Shown here one piece after another: positions 1-5,299 of a stretch of DNA of 5,299 nt. The notes beneath the pieces are model-generated. The model saw only the letters and a list, made by a program, of their open reading frames with translations. It did not search any database and was not told the origin of the DNA. Source of the stretch: JAWOGN01 sp046496815 (GTDB lineage: Bacteria; Desulfobacterota; DSM-4660; Desulfatiglandales; Desulfatiglandaceae); assembly GCA_046496815.1 (NCBI GenBank), contig JAWOGN010000214.1, positions 1 through 5,299 of the forward strand, read 5' to 3'. Position numbers and translations under genes: made by a program. Position 1 is the first letter of the stretch. Each line of letters begins with the position of its first letter.

Positions 1-189
1 CAGGGTGGACCCAATCACATGTTTGAAATTTCCGGGATTCCCGCAGCAGATCAAGAAAAAGGCTTCATCACCGGAAACAAGCCTCATGGGGCTATCCGAA
101 TGCAAGCCGACACGGTGTTTTATTTCTATCTCCGATCCTTGCTCGGGTCAAGACCATTTTTGCGCATGGCACAGGATCCCTTTCTTTGA
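1..189 (+). CDS. C-terminal end of an unrecognised protein (partial, runs in from the left edge)
   Basis: The first reading frame is open from base 1 to a TGA at 187-189, giving 62 residues of C-terminus; the start lies outside the window. The translation begins QGGPNHMFEISGIP and ends with FLRMAQDPFL. It has a protein-like composition: GIP and GNKPHGAIR turns, then an aromatic stretch around VFYFYLRSLLG. The overlapping second frame (5-295) is Cys/Lys-rich and unlike a protein. I do not recognise the family and assign no function. It is co-directional with the lipoprotein gene at 596, but the 406-bp gap argues against tight coupling. A five-pair stem with a four-base loop (189-202) overlaps the stop codon and has no T-run, so it is not a convincing terminator. 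The call rests only on frame openness and residue quality. Confidence 0.6.
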   Translation, partial: QGGPNHMFEISGIPAADQEKGFITGNKPHGAIRMQADTVFYFYLRSLLGSRPFLRMAQDPFL

Positions 190-336
190 ACGTTGTCACG
201 TTAGAAATTTAAAAATTGAGGCCTCCTGTCTTTGTGAACCTGCCAAAATGCGGACTACACTGAAATCAAAATTTTTTTCCATAAAACTCGGATAACAACA
301 AAATGCCGGGATTTCTCCTAAACTTTTCCGGATATA

Positions 337-365
337 TGGCCGATACCGATAACTGAATCTATAAT
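337..365 (+). promoter_or_regulatory. Candidate sigma-70-type promoter upstream of the lipoprotein gene
   Basis: A perfect TATAAT lies at 360-365. The hexamer 17 bases upstream (337-342, TGGCCG) matches the -35 consensus at only three of six positions, so the call rests on the -10 box. If used, transcription would start near 372 and leave an untranslated leader of roughly 220 bases before the ATG at 596. No better promoter pair was found closer to the gene; a weak TATCTT at 554-559 lacks a -35 element. Confidence 0.35.
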
Positions 366-390
366 ACCCTGTGGGGGTCGAGCCGATCAT

Positions 391-509
391 GGATCACACG
401 AATTCCCGTGCCGCACTTTACAAGACCACACGGTTTTGTTAGGGTGCCTATCGGCCGAAAAGGATTCCCAGGTAGAGATGATCGAGGTTCACAAGGTGGT
501 GTGTGATCC
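391..509. repeat. 9-bp perfect inverted repeat enclosing about 100 bases
   Basis: GGATCACAC at 391-399 is exactly complementary to GTGTGATCC at 501-509. A second pair, CGATCAT (384-390) with ATGATCG (478-484), crosses the first, so the two stems would be alternatives or a pseudoknot in RNA. Inside lies a small CACG/CGTG stem around 397-410. The segment is downstream of the candidate TATAAT and upstream of the lipoprotein start, where a leader RNA would be. Widely spaced 9-bp matches can occur by chance, so this is suggestive only. Confidence 0.35.
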
Positions 510-581
510 CAAATAGTAAGGTTGAAGACCACCTTTTCACCTGTGGGCATCAATATCTTTCTTCAATATTTGTTTACTCCA

Positions 582-588
582 GGGAGGG
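582..588 (+). promoter_or_regulatory. Shine-Dalgarno site that fixes the lipoprotein start
   Basis: GGGAGGG at 582-588 sits seven bases before the ATG at 596. It is the strongest ribosome site in the neighbourhood. It supports this ATG over the in-frame GTG/ATG starts further upstream (such as 503), which lack such a site and would bury the signal peptide. Confidence 0.8.
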
Positions 589-595
589 AAGAATT

Positions 596-1597
596 ATGGA
601 TTTTAGAAAATCGCTTGCGGTTGGTTGTGGTTTCCTTTTATGCCTTGCAGGCAGCTATGGGTGCGTTACGCCCGGAACGGAGGCGACCGTCACTTCCGGT
701 CAGGAAGGGCCCTCCATCGCGGAAGCCCAAGCAGAGGCTTACGACGGCCCCAAGGCAAGGATCGCCGTCGCCCAGTTCAAGGACAAAACCGGCAAGGGCT
801 GGTGGACCAGCCGGATCGGAGACGGCATGGCCGATCAATTGGTGACCGCCCTCTTCAATACCAGCAAGTACATTGTATTGGAAAGACAGACCTTGGGAAA
901 CGTTCTCACCGAACAGGACCTGGGGGCATCCGGCCGGGTTCGTCAAGACACGGCGGCGCCCATCGGACAGATTGAAGGCGCGGAACTACTCGTTGTGGGC
1001 GCCGTGACCGAGTTTGAGGGGGCTGCATCCGGGACCCAGGGCGGATTGGGTGGATTCGGCAAAGGCATATTCGGGGCGGTGACCGGCGGCTTTAGAAAGG
1101 CCCACATGGCGATCGATTTGCGATTGATCGACACCCGAACATCCCGTATCGTTTCAGCCACCAGCGTAGAGGGTGAAGCCACCGATGTGAACCTGGGAGG
1201 CCTTATCGGCGGATATGGCGGCAGTGGGGCGTTGGCCGGCGGGCTTTCCGGTTGGAAGAACACCCCGACTGAAAAGGCCCTTCGCATATGCATCAAGAAA
1301 GCCGTGGAGTTTATCGGAACCAAAACACCACAGACCTATTTCCATTATGGGAGCGCCGCAGTGCCTGCGCCTTCACAAGCGGCAACGCCTGCTGCGGGGG
1401 CCGCAGGGACGGTGCTCGTAAAACCGGCCACCTTGAACGTCCGAAGCGGTCCGGGGACTCAATATGCCGTGCTTTTCGGGATTCGTGGCGGCGACCGGCT
1501 TACGGTGCTCGAAAAAATCGAAGGGTGGATGAGGGTCCGGACCGACGCGGGAAAAGAAGGCTGGGTTTCGAGTCGGTTCACCCAGGCGGACCAATAA
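596..1597 (+). CDS. CsgG-family lipoprotein with C-terminal bacterial SH3 domain
   Basis: Predicted 333-residue outer-envelope lipoprotein. Residues 1-23 form a lipoprotein signal: basic MDFRK, a hydrophobic core, then SYGC with the lipidated Cys at 23. Tyr at -2 is slightly atypical. A CsgG-like domain follows at about 54-240, with ARIAVAQFKDKTG, IGDGMADQLVTAL, YIVLERQTL, the LTEQDLGASGRV stretch, GAELLVVGAVTEF, and AIDLRLIDTRTSRIV. Two glycine-rich segments (about 142-166 and 200-218) fall where CsgG proteins carry membrane-spanning beta-hairpins. A Pro/Ala-rich linker (about 252-271) leads to an SH3-type domain (about 272-329) with the LNVRSGPGTQY motif and a terminal EGWVSSRF; such domains commonly bind peptidoglycan. 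CsgG itself forms the curli secretion pore, but no curli subunit or accessory gene is visible here. The role is therefore open: export pore, envelope scaffold, or a non-pore CsgG-like lipoprotein. The ATG at 596 is chosen for its ribosome site and signal peptide. The gene is convergent with, and directly abuts, the kinase gene. Confidence 0.85.
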   Translation: MDFRKSLAVGCGFLLCLAGSYGCVTPGTEATVTSGQEGPSIAEAQAEAYDGPKARIAVAQFKDKTGKGWWTSRIGDGMADQLVTALFNTSKYIVLERQTLGNVLTEQDLGASGRVRQDTAAPIGQIEGAELLVVGAVTEFEGAASGTQGGLGGFGKGIFGAVTGGFRKAHMAIDLRLIDTRTSRIVSATSVEGEATDVNLGGLIGGYGGSGALAGGLSGWKNTPTEKALRICIKKAVEFIGTKTPQTYFHYGSAAVPAPSQAATPAAGAAGTVLVKPATLNVRSGPGTQYAVLFGIRGGDRLTVLEKIEGWMRVRTDAGKEGWVSSRFTQADQ

Positions 1598-1620
1598 TCA
1601 ACGCGTATCGGTTTTTTTTT
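1591..1620 (+). terminator. Weak candidate terminator with a nine-T run after the lipoprotein gene
   Basis: CCAATA (1591-1596) can pair with TATCGG (1606-1611), with one A-C mismatch and a nine-base loop, directly followed by nine T (1612-1620). The T-run is terminator-like but the stem is poor. The site overlaps the end of the lipoprotein gene and the last codons of the opposing kinase gene. There the run reads as GAA AAA AAA ACC, so it may simply be coding sequence. Confidence 0.22.
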
Positions 1621-4600
1621 CAGGTAATGTCAAACTGAAGGTTGTGCCTTGACCGGGCTGGGATGAAAAGCTTAGTTTACCCCCGTGCTCTTTGACGATT
1701 TTCTGGCTCACGGGCAGACCCAGCCCCGTCCCCTTGTAACCTTTGGTCGTAAAAAAATCGGTAAACACCTTTCGCTGGGCCTCTTTATCCATGCCGATTC
1801 CGTTATCCGTGACTCTGTATCTTACGCCCCAACCCGACGGCTTGTCCGTTTCAACGGTGACCACACTTTTTCGGCCCGTGAGCCCCCCCAGCGTGCAGGC
1901 ATCGATGGCATTGCTCACCAAATTCAGGAGACAATTGTGTATGGCTGTTTTATCCATCGCTACGGGGGTTAATTTTTCGCTCAACTTACGTTTGAAAGAA
2001 ACACCGGACAACTTCGCCTTATCCCACATCAGTTCCAAAACCTCAATGACTACGTGATTGGGGTTGACCCACACATAGATGGGTTCCCTTTCACTGGAGT
2101 AAATCAACATGTCGGTAACGATGGTGTTGATTTGGTCGATATTTCTCTCAACCATGTCCCAACCTTTCTCTACCAGATCCAGGTCTCTTTTGGTCACCGC
2201 CGAATTGATCACGTAGGCACCGCCTTGCAGGCCGTTCAGGATATTCTTGATGTAGTGGGCCACCCCTGCGACCGTGCGACCGATCGCTCCCATGCGTTCC
2301 GCCTGTTCCTTCTCCCTTTGGAGCGCGTGGATTTCTCGAAGGTCCTGAATAAAAACCACACTCCCCACCTCTTTTCCCGCCTCATGGAGAAGGGTCCCGG
2401 AAAGCCGAACCGGGATGCTCTCCCCTGACTTGTTGAAAAAATCGGTTTCTCTGTTGATAATTTTTCCCGGTGGGCCGTAGTCGCTGCCATAGAAGGTCCG
2501 ACGAATCGTTGCGCCCGTTGCTTCAGAGAGGAGTTCCGGATAGCTCATCTTATGGATGATCTCCCCTGGCGTGTATCCAAGAATTTCAGAAGCCCCGCGA
2601 TTAAAAATCGCGATTTTTCCTGTAGAATCCGTCGCGATAATGCCATCGATGGAGTTTTGAATGAGATTTTGCACAAAGATTTCTCGCCGTTCGATATCTT
2701 GTATCATCCTGACCCGTTCGGAGAAGTCTTGATAGGTGATGATCGCGCCCTGGATGTTGCCGGCCTCGTCCCGAATGGGTGCACCGTTGAAATAGAGGTG
2801 CGTGCCGTGTTCACCCAGGTGGGGGAAAAAATGTTCCGCCTCGTATGCGCCATCCAACATGGAAGATCTCCGAAGATTCATATCTTTATAAAGCTTCCAC
2901 ATGGTTTCCGTATCATCCTCCACGATGAGATCGGCCAGCACCTTCCGTTTTTTAGGAAAAAACGGCTCCCACTGCCTGTCGGTGCCGATCATTTCTTCAC
3001 TTCGGAATCCTGTTAACTGCTCACACGCCTTGTTCCAGGACGTAATTCTATGATTCTTGTCGAGCACGAACATGGGAATGGGCGTACCGGAGATTATCCC
3101 TTCGGCGGTCCGTCTCTGCCGCCGTGCCTCTGCTTCCGATGCCTTGAGCTCCTCTGTCATCTTGACACGTTCGGAAACATCTTGATACGTTACGATGGCG
3201 CCTTGAATTTGTCCGGCATCGTCTTTGATGGGCGCCGCACTGATATAAAGATGTGTGCCGCCCTCCCCGAGGCGGGAAACGAAATACTCGGTCTCATAGC
3301 CCCCTTCGACGATCGAGGATTTTGACAAGCGCATTTTCTTAATTGTCTTCCTTACTGTCTTGGGGTCGCCGTCAACGATGACATCAGCCAAAAGCGGCTT
3401 TTTGCGATCGTAGAATGGCTCCCAATGACGGTCCGTTCCAATCACTTTCTCACTGGGAAATCCCGTCAATTTTTCGCATGCCTTATTCCAGTAAGTGACT
3501 CTGTGATGCCCGTCTATGACGAACATCGGGGTCGGAGAGCCATAAATGATTCCTTCCGCGGTATTTTTTTGCTTTTGCGCCTCTTCCTGCGAAGCCTTGA
3601 GGTCCCGGGTTCTTTCTCTGACTTCTTTTTCCAACCTTTCCGAATACAGTCTTCTCGATTCCTCGAGTTTTTTCTCGATGCCGATGTCACGCACCATGAT
3701 GCGGAACAGACTTTCATCAGGCAGCCAGGTGATACTTGCTTCGACAGGGAGCGCATCCCCGTTTTTCTTCACAAAGTCCATTTCAACAACGGTGAAACCC
3801 AATATTTTCAGGCCATCCAGGTTTTCTTTTAGAATATTTTTCGAATAGCTTTCCGCCACATCGGATATTTTTATATTCTCGAGTTCATTTTTGGAATAGC
3901 CAAGTAGGGCGGCGAAACTGAAATTGCCCTCCACAATGCCTCCGCTTTCATCAAAAAGGGCAAGGCCTTCCCGCGCATTGTCAAAAAGGTCTTTGTACTT
4001 CTTTTGTGATTTTTCCAGATCAATTTCCAGTTCTTTCCGATGGGTGATATCCCGCATGGTGACAACCCACTGGGTAAACGCCCCTTTTTCATCGATCAGC
4101 GGACGGTAATCGGCATCGTAATACACCCTCTGCCCATTTCTTAAAAAGCTGTGCTCCTTTCGTCCCCCTTGGAGTGCCCCGATCGAGGAATTTGCGATGG
4201 GACAAAACGACTGCGGACAAGGGCTTCTTCGGTCGAAAATATTTTCGAAACAGGGTTTGCCGACTGCCTCGTCTCGGGTGAGGTTAAACTCGTTGAGAAA
4301 AGTCTCGTTGACGTTTTCCACCACACAATCCCTGTTCATGACAAGCACCGAATCGCTGAGCCGATTCAAAATTCGGGTCGTTTTGTCGCGCTCCTCTTTT
4401 AGACGCTGCTCCGCATTTTTTTCAGCGTTGAGCTTTTCATCGTCCAGATGAATGAAGTCCCAGAACAACCTGGCCATCGTGTGATCCATGAGCTGCATAT
4501 GGGATGGCTTTTCATCCTGAATCGCCATCGCCACCGCCGGGTCCCCGCAAAGCTCTATGATCAAGTTCAACCCATCGATGGCAAAGAAATCGTGATAGTC

Positions 4601-4777
4601 GGCGGTCGTGAAAATCCCCGATGAGCGGGCATATTCCATAGCCGGCGCTTTGGAGTTGGTATCGGCGATGCCCACAATACGCATCCGAAGTTGCCTCAGC
4701 CGATTCCTGGATATCATGTCCATAACGGCCAAGCAGCCTGGGCCGCCACCCACAATAGCCACGTTATGCGCTTTCAT
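1598..4777 (-). CDS. Soluble multi-PAS sensor histidine kinase with N-terminal Rossmann-like domain
   Basis: 1059-residue cytosolic kinase with no signal peptide or membrane segment. Residues 1-100 resemble an NAD(P)-binding Rossmann fold: NVAIVGGGPG loop (5-14), second strand ending in acidic D39 (IVGIADTN), and NLIIELCGDP (71-80), as in the Gfo/Idh/MocA and homoserine dehydrogenase type. A helical linker (about 100-135) follows. Five PAS-like domains lie at about 131-250, 257-372, 406-540, 557-691 and 695-815. The third and fourth are duplicates, and a coiled coil (about 373-405) precedes the third. The kinase core has an H-box VAHYIKN with H841, N-box N952/N956, G1 DNGIGMD (991-997), F-box FTDFF, and G2 GTGLGLP (1016-1022), so the ATP-binding site looks intact. 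Tyr replaces the usual acidic residue after the histidine. No receiver is fused; the separate receiver gene 116 bp upstream is the likely partner. The ATG at 4777 is preceded by AGGTG at a five-base spacing. The signal sensed is unknown. Confidence 0.93.
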   Translation of the reverse strand: MKAHNVAIVGGGPGCLAVMDMISRNRLRQLRMRIVGIADTNSKAPAMEYARSSGIFTTADYHDFFAIDGLNLIIELCGDPAVAMAIQDEKPSHMQLMDHTMARLFWDFIHLDDEKLNAEKNAEQRLKEERDKTTRILNRLSDSVLVMNRDCVVENVNETFLNEFNLTRDEAVGKPCFENIFDRRSPCPQSFCPIANSSIGALQGGRKEHSFLRNGQRVYYDADYRPLIDEKGAFTQWVVTMRDITHRKELEIDLEKSQKKYKDLFDNAREGLALFDESGGIVEGNFSFAALLGYSKNELENIKISDVAESYSKNILKENLDGLKILGFTVVEMDFVKKNGDALPVEASITWLPDESLFRIMVRDIGIEKKLEESRRLYSERLEKEVRERTRDLKASQEEAQKQKNTAEGIIYGSPTPMFVIDGHHRVTYWNKACEKLTGFPSEKVIGTDRHWEPFYDRKKPLLADVIVDGDPKTVRKTIKKMRLSKSSIVEGGYETEYFVSRLGEGGTHLYISAAPIKDDAGQIQGAIVTYQDVSERVKMTEELKASEAEARRQRRTAEGIISGTPIPMFVLDKNHRITSWNKACEQLTGFRSEEMIGTDRQWEPFFPKKRKVLADLIVEDDTETMWKLYKDMNLRRSSMLDGAYEAEHFFPHLGEHGTHLYFNGAPIRDEAGNIQGAIITYQDFSERVRMIQDIERREIFVQNLIQNSIDGIIATDSTGKIAIFNRGASEILGYTPGEIIHKMSYPELLSEATGATIRRTFYGSDYGPPGKIINRETDFFNKSGESIPVRLSGTLLHEAGKEVGSVVFIQDLREIHALQREKEQAERMGAIGRTVAGVAHYIKNILNGLQGGAYVINSAVTKRDLDLVEKGWDMVERNIDQINTIVTDMLIYSSEREPIYVWVNPNHVVIEVLELMWDKAKLSGVSFKRKLSEKLTPVAMDKTAIHNCLLNLVSNAIDACTLGGLTGRKSVVTVETDKPSGWGVRYRVTDNGIGMDKEAQRKVFTDFFTTKGYKGTGLGLPVSQKIVKEHGGKLSFSSQPGQGTTFSLTLPEKKTDTR
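2705..3562 (-). repeat. Internal duplication of two PAS domains inside the kinase
   Basis: Residues 406-540 (bases 3562-3158) and 557-691 (bases 3109-2705) align without gaps over 135 positions; by hand count 84 are identical, about 62 percent. Shared blocks include TAEGII, WNKACE, IGTDR, WEPF, GTHLY and IQGAI. Each copy is followed by an S-E-R-V helical connector. The DNA has diverged considerably, so the duplication is not very recent. The two copies differ in charge and loop residues (for example DRKKPLLADV versus KKRKVLADLI), so they may bind different ligands or act as paired modules. Confidence 0.9.
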
Positions 4778-4782
4778 AAAAA

Positions 4783-4787
4783 CACCT
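4783..4787 (-). promoter_or_regulatory. Shine-Dalgarno site of the kinase gene
   Basis: Read on the - strand this is AGGTG, five bases before the ATG at 4777-4775. It supports that start, as does the immediate beginning of a Rossmann strand at residue 5. Confidence 0.6.
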
Positions 4788-4842
4788 GTATTTGTTTGAA
4801 ACTGAAATTTGCTGACAAAAGAAGGAAATAAACGGCGGCATC

Positions 4843-4866
4843 AATCAACCAACATTCCGGTTGATT
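4843..4866. repeat. Perfect 8-bp inverted repeat between receiver and kinase genes
   Basis: AATCAACC (4843-4850) and GGTTGATT (4859-4866) are exact complements around an eight-base loop. In the direction of transcription of the flanking genes the stem begins 27 bases after the receiver stop and lies about 65 bases before the kinase start. No T-run follows on either strand, so a classical terminator is unlikely. An operator, an mRNA processing or stability hairpin, or an attenuator are all possible. No convincing promoter was seen in this gap; a TTGTCA near 4816 lacks a good -10 partner. Confidence 0.5.
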
Positions 4867-4893
4867 TCACCCATCGGCTTTAATTGGTTTCTG

Positions 4894-5298
4894 TCAACCC
4901 AAGACCCTTCTCACCAGTGCCAAAAGTTTTTGGGGATCGACCGGTTTCTCAATATATCCTTCAGTCCGCAGGGAATCATCGCCCCCTTCGCCATTTAAGC
5001 TTCTTTCGAAAAAGGCATCCAGTTTAATGCCCGTCTCACCGGCCACACCGGTCACCATGATCACCGGGATTTCTTTTAATGACGCCGCTTCCTTCAGGTC
5101 GGACAGGAGGGCGATCCCACTTTTTTGAGGCATCATCAGGTCAAGGAGTATGAGATCCGGAAGATCCGACTTCGCCTTCATGAGCCCTTCCTCGCCATCG
5201 TGAGCATCAATGGTCCGGTAACCATGGTCTTTCAGTACGGTTGACAGAAACAGAATCGCGTCGGGATCATCGTCGATGATCAGTATTGTCTTTGCCAT
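4894..5298 (-). CDS. Stand-alone response regulator receiver domain
   Basis: A 134-residue CheY-like receiver with no output domain. The acidic pocket is D9-D10-D11, the phosphoacceptor D53 sits in LILLDLMMP, the switch threonine is T83 in MVTG, and the conserved lysine K118 lies in EKPVDP. The T83 to K118 interval is about 13 residues longer than in CheY (T87-K109). The extra residues form a Gly/Asp-rich insert (about 98-114) between strands 4 and 5 that could alter partner recognition. It is the first gene of a same-strand pair with the large kinase 116 bp downstream, which suggests the kinase phosphorylates it. Lacking a DNA-binding or enzymatic output, it may act by protein contact or in a phosphorelay. 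The ATG at 5298-5296 lies one base from the window edge, so its ribosome site is not visible; MAKTILIIDDD is a typical receiver start. Confidence 0.93.
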   Translation of the reverse strand: MAKTILIIDDDPDAILFLSTVLKDHGYRTIDAHDGEEGLMKAKSDLPDLILLDLMMPQKSGIALLSDLKEAASLKEIPVIMVTGVAGETGIKLDAFFERSLNGEGGDDSLRTEGYIEKPVDPQKLLALVRRVLG

Positions 5299-5299
5299 T

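Larger units (their letters stand above)
190..595. other. Non-coding stretch with possible promoter and structured leader
   Basis: No frame on either strand in these 406 bases gives a convincing protein. The short open frames on the - strand (196-390 and 359-553) have poor composition and no good ribosome site. The stretch is AT-rich at 200-360, including a seven-T run near 271-277. It becomes more balanced after about 365, where a TATAAT box and several complementary segments occur. The most likely role is the regulatory and 5' leader region of the lipoprotein gene that starts at 596. No known RNA family (tRNA, 6S, SRP, riboswitch) could be recognised in it. Confidence 0.6.

Noticed and set aside
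189..202. AACGT-TGTC-ACGTT hairpin as a terminator of the left-edge gene
   Set aside because: Only five base pairs with low GC, and no T-run follows.
5..295. 96-residue + strand open frame
   Set aside because: It overlaps, in another frame, the better-looking fragment ending at 189; it is Cys/Lys-rich with no ribosome site or recognisable motif.
366..510. A known structured RNA (tRNA, 6S, SRP RNA or riboswitch)
   Set aside because: No T-loop, conserved SRP tetraloop motif, 6S bubble or riboswitch core could be found; only generic inverted repeats are present.
196..553. Two short - strand frames (196-390 and 359-553)
   Set aside because: Poor protein composition, no ribosome site and no motif; they lie in the probable regulatory region.
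503..595. N-terminal extension of the lipoprotein to an upstream in-frame start at 503
   Set aside because: It would place 31 non-signal residues before a clear lipoprotein signal peptide, whereas the ATG at 596 has a strong GGGAGGG site.
2552..3016. 154-residue + strand frame and other + strand frames across 1685-4451
   Set aside because: All are antisense shadows of the kinase gene, whose domains are unmistakable on the - strand.
1..5299. CRISPR array, insertion sequence or attachment site
   Set aside because: No regularly spaced repeats, transposase motifs, terminal inverted repeats or integrase genes were seen.

Overview
The window reads as chromosomal DNA from a Gram-negative, probably deltaproteobacterial (Desulfobacterota-like) bacterium. 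This rests on a lipoprotein of the outer-membrane CsgG family and on a very large soluble multi-PAS histidine kinase with an N-terminal dinucleotide-binding-like domain, an architecture I associate from memory with sulfate-reducing deltaproteobacteria. No database search was possible, so the taxonomic guess is an inference.

Layout, left to right. Bases 1-189 hold the C-terminal end of an unrecognised gene on the + strand. Bases 190-595 have no convincing gene, but contain a perfect TATAAT box and a 9-bp inverted repeat that could form a long structured leader for the next gene. Bases 596-1597 (+) encode a 333-residue lipoprotein with a CsgG-family domain and a C-terminal bacterial SH3 domain. 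Directly abutting it and convergent is a 1059-residue cytosolic sensor kinase (4777 to 1598, - strand); the two stop codons touch with no base between them. Upstream of the kinase, on the same strand and 116 bp away, is a 134-residue stand-alone response-regulator receiver (5298 to 4894). The gap between these two holds an 8-bp perfect inverted repeat.

How the genes may work together. The receiver and the kinase are probably a functional pair: a soluble kinase reading an internal cue (possibly a nucleotide cofactor, redox state or small ligand through its Rossmann-like domain and five PAS domains), with the receiver as phosphoacceptor or connector. The receiver has no output domain, so the effector lies elsewhere or acts by protein contact. 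The CsgG/SH3 lipoprotein is transcribed towards the kinase and is not in its operon, so a functional link is unproven. No curli genes, mobile elements, CRISPR arrays or RNA genes of known families are visible.

The most noteworthy items are the Rossmann-PAS5-kinase architecture, its unusual H-box (His followed by Tyr rather than an acidic residue), a cysteine-patterned first PAS domain, a recent-looking internal PAS duplication, and the CsgG-SH3 fusion.
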